Numbered from the stretch's first letter, positions 1 to 8,728 are shown. The stretch is 46,493 nucleotides of DNA from CAZDDI01 sp964504195 (GCA_964504195.1 CAZDDI010000032.1:1-46493); one strand, 5' to 3'. Notes: generated by a model not told the origin, from the letters alone. Numbers and translations: made by a program.

Positions 1-100
1 GTCTTTTGACCCCCCCCCCACCCCTACTTGGGCGCCAACCCCCGAAAAAAAGGGTTTTTTTGGGGGGGGGGGGGCCCCCCCCCCCCCCCCAAAACACTCT
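1..100. other. Homopolymer-rich window end
   Basis: The first 100 bases are runs of C, G, A and T, including a G run followed directly by a long C run. No gene or motif can be read from them. The pattern is typical of a low-quality contig end or a collapsed repeat, so this stretch should not be interpreted biologically without read support. Confidence 0.6.
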
Positions 101-202
101 TAAAAAATCACTTTTTGAGATTAAAGATCGTTTGATGGAACAAACCGCGCAACTACTGTAACCACTTGTTGCAGAAATGCGGCCTAAAGGCCGGGGATAA
201 AG

Positions 203-245
203 GGGGATTTTTGTGGCGGGGCTTCGCCCCGCCACAAAAATCCCC
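203..245. repeat. Perfect 20-bp-arm inverted repeat
   Basis: Left arm 203-222 and right arm 226-245 are perfectly complementary around a TTC centre, giving a very stable hairpin. No T-run follows it, so it is not a canonical intrinsic terminator. A second small palindrome (CCGCTTTAGCGG) follows at about 257-268. The stretch 100-325 otherwise shows no convincing gene. It could be the end of a gene outside the window or a dispersed palindromic element. Confidence 0.6.
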
Positions 246-325
246 TCTAAAAATACCGCTTTAGCGGTGCAACAGACAGCGCGAAGGAGATGATTTTCTA
301 AATGCGATAGTTATGAGAGCTGGGT

Positions 326-354
326 TTGACAATTAAATTCTCTGGGTATATAGT
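326..354 (+). promoter_or_regulatory. Sigma70-like promoter upstream of the protease gene
   Basis: TTGACA at 326-331 and TATAGT at 349-354 are separated by 17 bases. The next convincing gene on this strand starts at 615, so the transcript would have a long leader of about 250 nt. That leader contains a short inverted repeat (ACATGTA/TACATGT at about 527-557). Between 355 and 602 no other gene is supported. Confidence 0.5.
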
Positions 355-614
355 TGTTTACGGGGTCGCATTTTCCTACTATGTTATTTATCTGCCCTTA
401 CCACTTCCTTTCACCCCATTTTCTAAGTATAGGACCGCCCAAACCACTGCGAGAAATTCGCATACAAGAGCGACAGGGGCACTGGGTCAAGGAGGGTTTA
501 TGCACTGATTAACTTCTTTGAGCTGGCACATGTAGACCGGCAGCTTTACATGTACCTAACAACCACAGCAAAGTTTTCGTAACAATTCAGACAATCCCAT
601 TAAGGAGGGAAGAG

Positions 615-2948
615 ATGCTTAGGAAACGGCTCCTGGCTGTATTTAGTCTTTTGATTGTCGCAACCTTGCTTCTATCAAGCGGGGTCTACTCTCAAGGTAT
701 TCAGCCACCCCCCCCTGGCGAAAACCAGATTGTTTTGAGCGTAGTTGACGCAGGACGCGAATTACAACTGCCCAGCGACCAACTTCTGGTAATCGAGTTA
801 GAAAGCAACCCCGCCACCGGTTATACCTGGGAAGTTGTAGGGATAGACAATCGCGTGTTGCGCCTGACCGACACCGGATTGCGTACACCCGACCATGAAC
901 TCTCCAAATTGGGGACCCCCTTGTTGGGAGCTCCACAAATTCAGGTCTTACGCTTCGCAGGACTTCATGCAGGCCAAAGTGAATTAACCCTGGCCTATCG
1001 CCGTCCCTGGGAACAGCAAGAGGTTGCACCACAAGAAACCTACTCCATTTCCGTGAATGTGCTGGGAACTTTTAATGGTGCCTATACTCCCTTAGAAGAT
1101 CAAGGCGCGCAATTTGTCGAGTCCCCGGCATTTCAGGATGAGGCACAAATTTTGGCGCTCCCCACATCTTACAACTGGTGCGATCATAACGGCTGTACGC
1201 CGGTAAAGAATCAGGGCAGTTGTGGCAGCTGCTGGGCCTTTGGCACTGTCGCCCCACTGGAGTCCGCTATCCGCCGCATGGACGGTGTGACCAGGGATTT
1301 ATCCGAACAGTATCTGGTTTCGTGCAACTCCGATAACTGGGGCTGTGATGGCGGCTGGTGGGCACACGACTACCACCAATGGAAGAAAGTAGCCGGTCAA
1401 GCAACGGCCGGGGCCGTCTATGAGGCCGATTTCCCCTATACAGGCACCGACAGTGCTTGCAATCCGTCACATACAACCCACGAGACAATAACCGGCTGGG
1501 CATATATTACTAACAGCAGCAGCGTGCCTTCTGTAGACGCCATCAAACAGGCGATTTATGACCACGGCCCTGTAGCTGCAGCAGTCTGCGTAAACACTGC
1601 GTTCCAAAATTATACTGGCGGGATTTTCACCGGAGCCAGCTGTACAACTGTAAACCATGCCATTGTCCTGGTGGGCTGGAATGACACAGATCAAGCCTGG
1701 ATTCTACGGAACTCATGGGGCCCAAACTGGGGCGAGAACGGTTATATGCGCATTCGCTATGGGGTCTCCCGAGTGGGCTACTCGGCCAACTACATTACTT
1801 ATGAAAGCGCTGGCCCTACCCCCACACCGACCCCTGTCACCCCCACTCCCACGCCTGTGGCGGGCGAGTTGATCAACGGGGTCGCTGTCAGCAATCTGAG
1901 CGGGAGCGCAAGCAGTGAACGGCAGTACTACATGAATGTACCTGCCGGCGCGACCAACCTCAGCTTCCAGATTTCTGGCGGCAGTGGCGATGCCGATCTG
2001 TACGTCAAGTTTGGTAGCCCGCCCACCACCAGCAGCTACGACTGCCGCCCCTATCTGAGCGGCAACAATGAGACCTGCACGATTAACCCGGCACAGACTG
2101 GAACCTACTATGTGATGGTGCGCGGTTATTCCGCTTACTCCGGCGTAACTCTGATGGGCTCCTACGGCAGCACGCCCACCCCCACCCCCGTCCCACCCAC
2201 ACCGACGCCTATTCCACCCACGCCAACCCCGATTCCACCCACGCCCACGCCCATCCCCCCCACCCCCACGCCGGGAGCCGGTCAATTGTACAATGGGGTT
2301 GCTGTCAGCAATCTGAGCGGGGGCGCAGGCAACGAGCAAAACTACTACATGCAGGTGCCCGCCGGCGCGACCAACCTCAGCTTCCAGATTTCTGGCGGCA
2401 GCGGTGATGCCGATCTATACGTCAAGTTTGGCAGCCCACCCACCACCAGCAGCTACGACTGCCGCCCCTATCTGAGCGGCAACAACGAGAGTTGTACGTT
2501 CAACACGCCGCAAACCGGGACCTACTATGTAATGATACGCGGTTATTCCGCTTACTCCGGCGTAACGCTGGTCGGCGCTTACGGCAGCGCCCCCACCCCC
2601 ACCCCCATCCCGCCCACACCCACACCAGTAGGAACTCAATTGTACAATGGAGTAGCCGTCAGCAACCTGAGCGGCAGCGCGAGCAGCATGCGAAACTACT
2701 ATATGAGTGTCCCCGCTGGTGCGAGCAACCTCAGCTTCGAAATCTCCGGCGGCAGCGGGGATGCCGATTTGTACGTCAAGTTCGGCAGCCCGCCCACCAC
2801 CAGCAGCTATGACTGTCGCCCCTACAAGAGTGGCAACAACGAGACCTGCACATTCAGCACACCGCAAACAGGCATTTACTATGTGATGCTGCGTGGCTAC
2901 TCTAGTTACTCCGGGGTAACGCTGAAGGGATCCTTTACTAACCCCTAA
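615..2948 (+). CDS. Secreted papain-family (C1A) cysteine protease with chagasin-like domain and three PPC domains
   Basis: Predicted extracellular cysteine endopeptidase of 777 aa. A signal peptide (about 1-26) leads into a chagasin/I42-like domain (about 38-150) that shows the family loops NPATGY (65-70) and RPW (130-132). The papain domain (about 183-395) has the oxyanion Gln200, nucleophile Cys206 in GSCGSCW, His348 in VNHA and Asn366 in RNSWG. Three near-identical pre-peptidase C-terminal (PPC) domains follow (about 417-522, 554-662, 673-777), joined by Thr-Pro linkers. The start is set by the AGGAGG at 603-608. The chagasin-like domain occupies the place of a normal papain propeptide and may act as a built-in inhibitor; that is inference. 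The PPC domains probably aid secretion or surface binding. It is followed by a terminator-like hairpin and stands alone. Confidence 0.9.
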   Translation: MLRKRLLAVFSLLIVATLLLSSGVYSQGIQPPPPGENQIVLSVVDAGRELQLPSDQLLVIELESNPATGYTWEVVGIDNRVLRLTDTGLRTPDHELSKLGTPLLGAPQIQVLRFAGLHAGQSELTLAYRRPWEQQEVAPQETYSISVNVLGTFNGAYTPLEDQGAQFVESPAFQDEAQILALPTSYNWCDHNGCTPVKNQGSCGSCWAFGTVAPLESAIRRMDGVTRDLSEQYLVSCNSDNWGCDGGWWAHDYHQWKKVAGQATAGAVYEADFPYTGTDSACNPSHTTHETITGWAYITNSSSVPSVDAIKQAIYDHGPVAAAVCVNTAFQNYTGGIFTGASCTTVNHAIVLVGWNDTDQAWILRNSWGPNWGENGYMRIRYGVSRVGYSANYITYESAGPTPTPTPVTPTPTPVAGELINGVAVSNLSGSASSERQYYMNVPAGATNLSFQISGGSGDADLYVKFGSPPTTSSYDCRPYLSGNNETCTINPAQTGTYYVMVRGYSAYSGVTLMGSYGSTPTPTPVPPTPTPIPPTPTPIPPTPTPIPPTPTPGAGQLYNGVAVSNLSGGAGNEQNYYMQVPAGATNLSFQISGGSGDADLYVKFGSPPTTSSYDCRPYLSGNNESCTFNTPQTGTYYVMIRGYSAYSGVTLVGAYGSAPTPTPIPPTPTPVGTQLYNGVAVSNLSGSASSMRNYYMSVPAGASNLSFEISGGSGDADLYVKFGSPPTTSSYDCRPYKSGNNETCTFSTPQTGIYYVMLRGYSSYSGVTLKGSFTNP

Positions 2949-2978
2949 ACAAATCTGATTTTCTGCCGCCAAATAGTT

Positions 2979-3020
2979 GGGGCGTTTGCATGGGCAACCA
3001 TGTGAACGCCCCATATTTTG
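2979..3020 (+). terminator. Hairpin terminator after the protease gene
   Basis: GGGGCGTT (2979-2986) pairs with AACGCCCC (3005-3012), with an inner CATGG/CCATG stem (2989-2993/2998-3002), and is followed by the T-rich ATATTTTGTAT. It lies 31 bases after the protease stop codon. Confidence 0.65.
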
Positions 3021-3043
3021 TATAGGGCACAAACAGGCCTTTC

Positions 3044-3090
3044 CAAACCCTCCAGTGGTACACCAGGGTTGTATGATAAGAATAGACAGA
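3044..3090. repeat. 47-bp upstream element, copy A
   Basis: This 47-base segment matches 6010-6056 with only three mismatches, all clustered near its left end. It contains a short inverted repeat AACCCT/AGGGTT and a TATGAT hexamer (3072-3077) that could act as a -10. Farther downstream, at about 3238-3300, a second block (GACCGG...CCGTCTC...GGTC) resembles the block at about 6065-6120. The pairing of both blocks ahead of two different genes suggests a shared regulatory region or a dispersed repeat. The remaining bases between 3091 and 3237 show only a TACTGCGTA-type repeat (about 3163-3182). Confidence 0.6.
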
Positions 3091-3304
3091 AGTCAAATAG
3101 GCTCATCCGCGCCTGATCTGCTACCCGCGATGAAGGCCTGGCCCGCATAGCAGTCTGTACTGCGTAAAACGTAATGCGTAAAGAAGATGCTGCTTCTGAG
3201 TTTTCTACAACTCAGGGGCTTTCACAGGAAACGGAAAACCGCTGACCGGTTTTTTTCCAGGTCGTCCGTCTCGAGCCAGCGGTCAAATTCAACCAGGAGG
3301 CATT

Positions 3305-4297
3305 ATGGGACCCTCGCAAATCGTGATCAAGGATTTATCCAAGACGTACCGCGTGCCGGAGCGCGAGCCGGGTGTGCAGGCGGCGCTGCGGAGTCTGATC
3401 CACCGCACCACGCGCGATGTGGCAGCCGTGCGCGGCATCAGCTTCAGCCTGGAGGCGGGCGAAATGGTGGGCTTCATCGGCCCTAACGGCGCCGGGAAGA
3501 CCACCACGCTCAAGATGCTCTGTGGACTGCTGCATCCCACCAGCGGCGAGGCGCGGGTGTTGGGTCATATTCCCTGGGAGCGCCGGCCCGCGTATCTGCG
3601 GCGGATCAGTATGGTGCTGGGGAACAAGAGCCAAATGCTCTGGGACATCCCCCCGCTGGATAGCTTCCGCGTACTCGGCGAAATCTACCGCGTGCCGCCC
3701 GCCCACTATCAGCAGACGCTCGATGAGCTGATTGCGCTGCTGGAGATGGAAGACCTGCTCACCAAACCGGTGCGCAACTTCTCGCTGGGCGAGCGGATGA
3801 AGTGCGAGCTGGTCGCCGGGCTGCTGCACCGCCCCGAAGTCCTCTTCCTTGATGAGCCGACGCTGGGACTGGATGTCTCCATGCAGGGACGGCTACGGCG
3901 CTTCCTGGCGGAATATAACCGGCGCAGTGGCGTGACAGTGCTGCTCACCAGCCACTACATGGCCGATGTGACCGCGCTCTGCCCGCGCGTCATCCTTATC
4001 CATCACGGGCAACTGCTCTACGATGGGGCGCTGCAAGGGCTGGCGCAACGGCTCGCGCCGTTCAAGCTCATCCGTATGGCCCTGCGTCACACCGAAAACG
4101 AGCCGCCACTGCCCGCCGGCGTGGAAGTGGTGGCGCGTGAGAACGGCAACCTCACCCTGCGCGTGCCCCGCGCCGCTGCGCCCGCGCTCACCGCACAACT
4201 CCTGCATACCCTGCCCATCGCCGATCTCGCCGTGGAAGACCCGCCCATCGAGGCGGTGATTGATCAGATCTATCAGGACGGGGAGGTGCTGCCATGA
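3305..4297 (+). CDS. ABC-2 type transporter ATP-binding protein
   Basis: Cytoplasmic ATPase subunit (330 aa) of an exporter, most like the uncharacterised ABC-2 group (COG4586) that pairs with two DUF990-type permeases. Walker A is GPNGAGKT with Lys65, the signature is FSLGERMKCE (about 159-168), and Walker B is VLFLDEP (about 179-185). The C-terminal ~90 residues form the extra domain common in drug/antibiotic exporter ATPases. The start is placed at the ATG after an AGGAGG at about 3295-3300. Its stop overlaps the next gene's start (ATGA), so the two are translationally coupled. The substrate cannot be told from sequence. Confidence 0.9.
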   Translation: MGPSQIVIKDLSKTYRVPEREPGVQAALRSLIHRTTRDVAAVRGISFSLEAGEMVGFIGPNGAGKTTTLKMLCGLLHPTSGEARVLGHIPWERRPAYLRRISMVLGNKSQMLWDIPPLDSFRVLGEIYRVPPAHYQQTLDELIALLEMEDLLTKPVRNFSLGERMKCELVAGLLHRPEVLFLDEPTLGLDVSMQGRLRRFLAEYNRRSGVTVLLTSHYMADVTALCPRVILIHHGQLLYDGALQGLAQRLAPFKLIRMALRHTENEPPLPAGVEVVARENGNLTLRVPRAAAPALTAQLLHTLPIADLAVEDPPIEAVIDQIYQDGEVLP

Positions 4298-5085
4298 ACT
4301 TTCACGGCGGTTATGCGCTGATCAAGGCGACCTGGCTCTCGTGGCTGCAACATCGCAGCTTCTTCTTTCTGTTAGCGTTCGGCTGGATGATTCCGCCGCT
4401 CATCTATCTCTTCGTGTGGAGCACGGCGGCGGGCGCGGGGACGGTCGGCGGGCTGAACCGGGGCGAGTTTGTGGCCTACTATCTGCTGCTGATTCTGGTG
4501 AACCAGCTCACCTATGCACAAACCAACTGGACCGTAGGCGATGTCATCCGCTACGGCGGGATGAACACGCAACTGCTGCGCCCGCTTGCGCCGATTTTCG
4601 ACACGCTTTCCACCGAGATTGCCGGGAAGGTGGTCTATATGCTCTTCGTCATCCCGCTGACGGCACTGCTCGCGCTGGTGCTGCGCCCGGAATTGCACGT
4701 CACGCCGGGGGCGCTGCTGGCCTTCATCCCCGCGTTGGGAATGGCGTGGGCGCTGCGCTTCTTCTGGGGCTACTGGCTGGCGCTGCTCGCCTTTTGGGCC
4801 ACCCGCGCCGACGCGCTGCTCGCGTTGCAAGACACGCTGATTTTCCTGCTGGCGGGTCAGGTCGCGCCGGTGGCGCTGCTGCCCGATGCAATCCACACTG
4901 CGGCGACGCTGCTTCCGTTCCGCTACATGGTCAGCTTCCCTGTGGAGGTACTCATGGGACAAGTGTACGGCCCGGCACTGTGGCAGGGACTCGCCTTTCA
5001 AACTGGCTGGCTGGCAGTAACGGTGACACTCTACGCCCTAATATGGCGCGCTGGCGTGCGGCAGTACGCGGCGGTAGGCGGATAA
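4294..5085 (+). CDS. ABC-2 family permease, first subunit (COG4587/DUF990-like)
   Basis: Integral membrane protein of 263 aa with about six hydrophobic segments and no other domain. The sequence style (a long first helix after a short basic N-terminus, then a conserved MNTQLLRPL region after the second or third helix) fits the ABC2_membrane_6 (DUF990) permeases. It overlaps the ATPase gene by 4 nt and is followed by a second permease gene, so the exporter is most likely one ATPase dimer with a heterodimeric membrane part. The substrate is unknown. Confidence 0.85.
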   Translation: MNFHGGYALIKATWLSWLQHRSFFFLLAFGWMIPPLIYLFVWSTAAGAGTVGGLNRGEFVAYYLLLILVNQLTYAQTNWTVGDVIRYGGMNTQLLRPLAPIFDTLSTEIAGKVVYMLFVIPLTALLALVLRPELHVTPGALLAFIPALGMAWALRFFWGYWLALLAFWATRADALLALQDTLIFLLAGQVAPVALLPDAIHTAATLLPFRYMVSFPVEVLMGQVYGPALWQGLAFQTGWLAVTVTLYALIWRAGVRQYAAVGG

Positions 5086-5094
5086 TGAGTGCAA

Positions 5095-5125
5095 AGTGCT
5101 GAGGACTGAAGACTTACTCAGCACT
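5095..5125. repeat. Short inverted repeat between the two permease genes
   Basis: AGTGCTGAG (5095-5103) and CTCAGCACT (5117-5125) form a 9-bp stem within the 55-base spacer of the operon. It may be a dispersed palindrome or a weak processing or attenuation site. The AAGGAGG of the next gene lies just downstream. Confidence 0.45.
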
Positions 5126-5140
5126 TAACAACAAGGAGGC

Positions 5141-5935
5141 ATGATGTACTATCTACGTTTGATCCGTAGTTTTATCCAGGTTTCCATCCACGAAACGGCA
5201 GCATATCGCTCGAATTTCTGGATCAGCCTGCTCAATGCAGTCCTGGAGCTGGGCGCGGGTGTGCTCGCGCTGGTGATTCTGTTCGGGCAGGTGGAAACCC
5301 TCAACGGCTGGACGTTACCCGGCGTGCTGGCGCTGCTCGGCGTGTACCTCACGCTGGGCGCGTTGCGCGCGCTCGTCATCGGCCCTAGCCTGGAAGCCCT
5401 GGCGGGTATGGATGGCGAGGTGTGGAGCGGCAAGCTCGATTTCACACTCGTGCGCCCGGTGGATGTGCAATTTCTCGCCAGTTTCCGCACTTGGCGCCCC
5501 CTCAAGCTGCTCGATCTGGCGCTGGGATTGGGTGTGCTGGGCGTCACTGTGACGCAGCTGGGCCACACGCTCACTCTTGCCGACCTCGCCGCCTTCCTCG
5601 TGACGCTTGCTGCCGGGCTGCTCATCCTCTACGCTATCCTGCTCGCTTTTGCGGGACTGGTCTTCTGGAGTCCCGGCTTCCTCTTCACCTGGCTCTTCGA
5701 TGCCTTCTTCCAGATGGCGCGCTATCCGGTGGGCCTCTATCCCGGCTGGCTGCGCTTGGTGCTCACCTGGGTTATCCCCGTCGGGCTGATGACGACCATC
5801 CCGGCGCAGGCGCTCACCGGCGAGCTGCCGCTTGCATTGCTCGCAGGTAGCCTGCTCACGGCGCTCCTCTTCTTCGCCGGGGCGACCGTGCTCTTCAGAA
5901 CGGGCCTGCGCCGCTACGCCAGCGCATCGAGCTGA
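5141..5935 (+). CDS. ABC-2 family permease, second subunit (COG3694/DUF990-like)
   Basis: Integral membrane protein of 264 aa with about six hydrophobic helices. It shares with its group the N-terminal MxYYLRLIRSF-type start and a LDFTLVRPVD region, the counterpart of the NTQLLRPL segment in the first permease. The start is at one of two adjacent ATG codons (5141 or 5144) after AAGGAGG. It is the last gene of the three-gene exporter operon. The 209 bases that follow carry dispersed repeats and the second copy of the 47-bp element. Confidence 0.85.
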   Translation: MMYYLRLIRSFIQVSIHETAAYRSNFWISLLNAVLELGAGVLALVILFGQVETLNGWTLPGVLALLGVYLTLGALRALVIGPSLEALAGMDGEVWSGKLDFTLVRPVDVQFLASFRTWRPLKLLDLALGLGVLGVTVTQLGHTLTLADLAAFLVTLAAGLLILYAILLAFAGLVFWSPGFLFTWLFDAFFQMARYPVGLYPGWLRLVLTWVIPVGLMTTIPAQALTGELPLALLAGSLLTALLFFAGATVLFRTGLRRYASASS

Positions 5936-6009
5936 GACATGCTGCGTAAGAAAACCTTGTTAGCCGCGCTGGTCGTTTCCAAAATCCCCAATCCAAAATC
6001 TAAAACCCT

Positions 6010-6056
6010 CAAACCCTCCACTAATACACCAGGGTTGTATGATAAGAATAGACAGA
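6010..6056. repeat. 47-bp upstream element, copy B
   Basis: Second copy of the element at 3044-3090 (44 of 47 positions the same by eye). It is followed at 6065-6120 by a palindromic block (GATGACCGG...CCGGTCATC) related to the block ahead of the ABC transporter genes. It lies about 90 bases upstream of the uvrA-like start, so it may hold the promoter or operator for that gene. Confidence 0.6.
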
Positions 6057-6144
6057 GGACAAAAGACCGATGACCGGGGGTTTTCTTGCCGGTCATCCGT
6101 CTCCGGTCTTTGGTCTATTACTTACGGGGAGGAAACAAGAAGCT

Positions 6145-8688
6145 ATGTACGATACCATCATTCTTAAAGGCGCGCGGCTGCACAATCTCAAGAACATTAC
6201 GGTGGAAATCCCCAAGAACCGGCTGGTGGTTATCACCGGGCTTTCGGGATCGGGGAAGTCCACGCTGGCGTTCGATACACTGCACAAGGAGGCGCAGCGC
6301 CAGCTCATGGAATCGCTGGGACTGGTCACGCATGGCCTGACCAAACCGCCCCTTGATAGCGTGGAGGGTCTGTCACCTTCCATCAGCGTGGATCAGCATC
6401 TCACCAACCACAGTCCGCGCTCTACGGTGGGGACCGCCACCGAGGTCTACACCTACCTGCGCGTGCTCTTCGCCCGGCTGGGACATCGCCCCTGCCCTGC
6501 CTGCGGCGCCGACATCCCCCCGGCTTACGATGACGCCCCCGCACTGCTTGACGAGAACGAGGTGGAGGATGCCGGATTGGATTTCGATGATGGCCCGCGC
6601 GTCCCTTGCCCAGCCTGCGGCGCGACCGTGCCGGAGCTGGGGATGACGCACTTCTCGTTCAACAAGCCCGCCGGCGCCTGCCCCACTTGCACCGGCCTGG
6701 GCGTAGTCAACGAGGCGAATCTGGCGCTGCTGATGGACGAATCCAAAAGTATCATGGATGAAGCCATTGTCGGGTGGGACATCCACTCCATCACCCGATA
6801 CAGCGAAAGTTTGCAGGCCGCCGGGCGACACTACGGTTTCGACTTCGACCCGGCGCTACCCATCCGCGAACTGGGCGAGGCGCAGCGCGACCTGCTGCTC
6901 TACGGCGTGGAGGGCGCGCGCTTCCGCCGCCGCTTCCCGACCATCGAGCCGCCCCGGACGGCGGCGACGGGCCGCTTCGAGGGCGTCGTTACCAATCTAC
7001 TGCGCCGCTACGCCGAGCGCATCACCGATCCCGACTACCGCGAGAAGATGGAAAAATTCCTGGTGCAACAAGTCTGCGCCGAGTGCGGCGGGACGCGCCT
7101 GCGCGCCGAGAGCCGTCAGGTGACGGTAGATGGACGCACCATCGTGGAGATGACCCAACTGCCGCTCGCCCCATTGGCGGCGTGGGTCGAAGGGTTGCCA
7201 GCTGTTCTTTCTGCCGCCGAACAGACCATCGCCGCGCCGGTCATCAGCGATCTGCGCGAGCGCATCCGCCGCCTGGTGGATGTGGGCGTGGGCTATCTCA
7301 CGTTGGAACGCGCCTCGCCCTCGCTCTCGGCGGGCGAAGCGCAACGCCTGCGGCTGGCCGCACTCCTCGGCTCCGGGCTGACCGGCGTGCTCTATGTGCT
7401 GGATGAGCCAACCATCGGCCTGCACCAACGGGATACCGAGCGGCTCATCACCGTGCTGCGCCGCCTGCGCGATCTGGGCAACACAGTGGTCGTGGTAGAA
7501 CACGACCTGGACTTCATCCGCGCCGCCGACCACATCATTGATGTAGGGCCGGGAGCGGGTGAAGCGGGTGGGCGCATCGTGGCGGCAGGTAGCCCGGCGG
7601 AAGTAGCAGAGGCCGATTCGCTCACCGGGCGTTATCTAACGGGTGTGGAAAGCGTCCCTGTCCCGGCGCAGCGGCGGCAGGGCAATGGGCTACAGCTCGT
7701 CATCCATGGCGCACGGGAGCACAACCTCAAGCACATCACCGCACGTTTCCCGCTGGGGATGCTCATTGCCGTCACCGGCGTCTCCGGCTCTGGCAAGTCC
7801 TCGCTCATGTTCGATATTTTCGACCGGGCGGCGCGGCAGCGTTTCTACGGCGCAAGCGACCCGCCCGGCGCGCACGACGGCATCCAGGGGTTGGCGCACC
7901 TCGAAAAAGTCGTCACCATTGACCAGGCCGCTATCGGGCGCACGCCGCGCTCCAATGCGGCGACGTACACCGACGCCTTCACGCCCATCCGCGAAACCTT
8001 CGCCGCGCTGCCGGAGGCTGCCGGGCGCGGACTGACACCCCGACATTTCTCGTTCAACGTGCCCGGCGGGCGGTGCGAACACTGCCAGGGATCGGGCGTG
8101 CTCACAGTGAACATGCACTTCCTGCCGGCTGTGGAAGTGCGCTGCCCAGCATGTCGCGGGCGACGCTTCACCCGCGAAGTGCTGGCGGTGCAATATCGCG
8201 GCCATAGCATCGCTGATGTGCTGGAAATGACGGTCGAGGCGGCGCTGCCGCTCTTCGCTGAGGTCCCCGCCGTAGCCGCCCGGCTGCGCTTGCTCGCCGA
8301 CGTGGGCCTGGGCTACCTGAAACTGGGGCAGCCCGCCACCACGCTCTCCGGCGGTGAAGCGCAGCGCATCAAACTGGCGAAGGAATTGGCGCGGGGACGC
8401 AACGGGGGTCGCAGCCATGCACACACACTCTACCTGCTCGATGAACCCACCACCGGCTTGCATCCAGCAGATACCGCGCGGCTGCTGGACGTGCTCCAAC
8501 GGCTGGTGGATGGGGGCAACACCGTCATCGTCATCGAGCATAACCTGGATATTATCCGCGCGGCGGACTGGATCGTGGACTTAGGCCCGGAGGGCGGCGC
8601 GGCAGGCGGGCGCATCATCGCCGAAGGGCAGCCGGAAGTTGTGGCGCAAGTCGCGGAGAGCTATACGGGGCGGTATTTGCACGGCTAA
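6145..8688 (+). CDS. UvrA-family ATPase without UvrB-binding domain (UvrA2/DrrC-like)
   Basis: Tandem-ABC DNA-binding ATPase, 847 aa from the ATG at 6145, chosen because GGGGAGGA at about 6127-6134 precedes it; an upstream ATG at 6070 lies inside a repeat. First Walker A GLSGSGKS (Lys38), second GVSGSGKS (Lys551), with two LSxGE signatures. Cys pairs 117/120 and 155/158 lie only 34 residues apart, whereas in UvrA proteins that work with UvrB this stretch holds a UvrB-binding insertion of roughly 100 residues. The other zinc modules (CAECGG and CEHC...CPAC) are kept. The protein therefore fits the UvrA2/DrrC group, linked in known cases to tolerance of DNA-binding drugs rather than core excision repair. 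It shares an upstream element with the ABC exporter operon. Confidence 0.88.
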   Translation: MYDTIILKGARLHNLKNITVEIPKNRLVVITGLSGSGKSTLAFDTLHKEAQRQLMESLGLVTHGLTKPPLDSVEGLSPSISVDQHLTNHSPRSTVGTATEVYTYLRVLFARLGHRPCPACGADIPPAYDDAPALLDENEVEDAGLDFDDGPRVPCPACGATVPELGMTHFSFNKPAGACPTCTGLGVVNEANLALLMDESKSIMDEAIVGWDIHSITRYSESLQAAGRHYGFDFDPALPIRELGEAQRDLLLYGVEGARFRRRFPTIEPPRTAATGRFEGVVTNLLRRYAERITDPDYREKMEKFLVQQVCAECGGTRLRAESRQVTVDGRTIVEMTQLPLAPLAAWVEGLPAVLSAAEQTIAAPVISDLRERIRRLVDVGVGYLTLERASPSLSAGEAQRLRLAALLGSGLTGVLYVLDEPTIGLHQRDTERLITVLRRLRDLGNTVVVVEHDLDFIRAADHIIDVGPGAGEAGGRIVAAGSPAEVAEADSLTGRYLTGVESVPVPAQRRQGNGLQLVIHGAREHNLKHITARFPLGMLIAVTGVSGSGKSSLMFDIFDRAARQRFYGASDPPGAHDGIQGLAHLEKVVTIDQAAIGRTPRSNAATYTDAFTPIRETFAALPEAAGRGLTPRHFSFNVPGGRCEHCQGSGVLTVNMHFLPAVEVRCPACRGRRFTREVLAVQYRGHSIADVLEMTVEAALPLFAEVPAVAARLRLLADVGLGYLKLGQPATTLSGGEAQRIKLAKELARGRNGGRSHAHTLYLLDEPTTGLHPADTARLLDVLQRLVDGGNTVIVIEHNLDIIRAADWIVDLGPEGGAAGGRIIAEGQPEVVAQVAESYTGRYLHG

Positions 8689-8696
8689 GGCCATAA

Positions 8697-8728
8697 CGCC
8701 CGCCCGCAGCCGTAGCTACGGGCGGGCG
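8697..8728. terminator. Hairpin between convergent genes
   Basis: CGCCCGCCCG (8697-8706) and CGGGCGGGCG (8719-8728) form a 10-bp GC stem in the 69-base gap between the uvrA-like gene and the converging PfpI gene. It probably serves as a terminator for the plus strand, although the following bases (CAAAATCTT) are only weakly U-rich. Confidence 0.6.

Noticed and set aside
326..508. 60-codon ORF upstream of the protease gene
   Set aside because: It starts at a TTG inside the promoter-like TTGACA, has no ribosome binding site, and its sequence does not look like a known protein.
4260..5102. 280-codon ORF overlapping the first permease
   Set aside because: It is an Arg/Gly/Ala-rich out-of-frame shadow of the permease gene, which has clear helices and a coupled start.
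6070..6144. Upstream ATG start for the uvrA-like gene
   Set aside because: The additional 25 codons come from the palindromic upstream repeat, and the good ribosome binding site belongs to the ATG at 6145.
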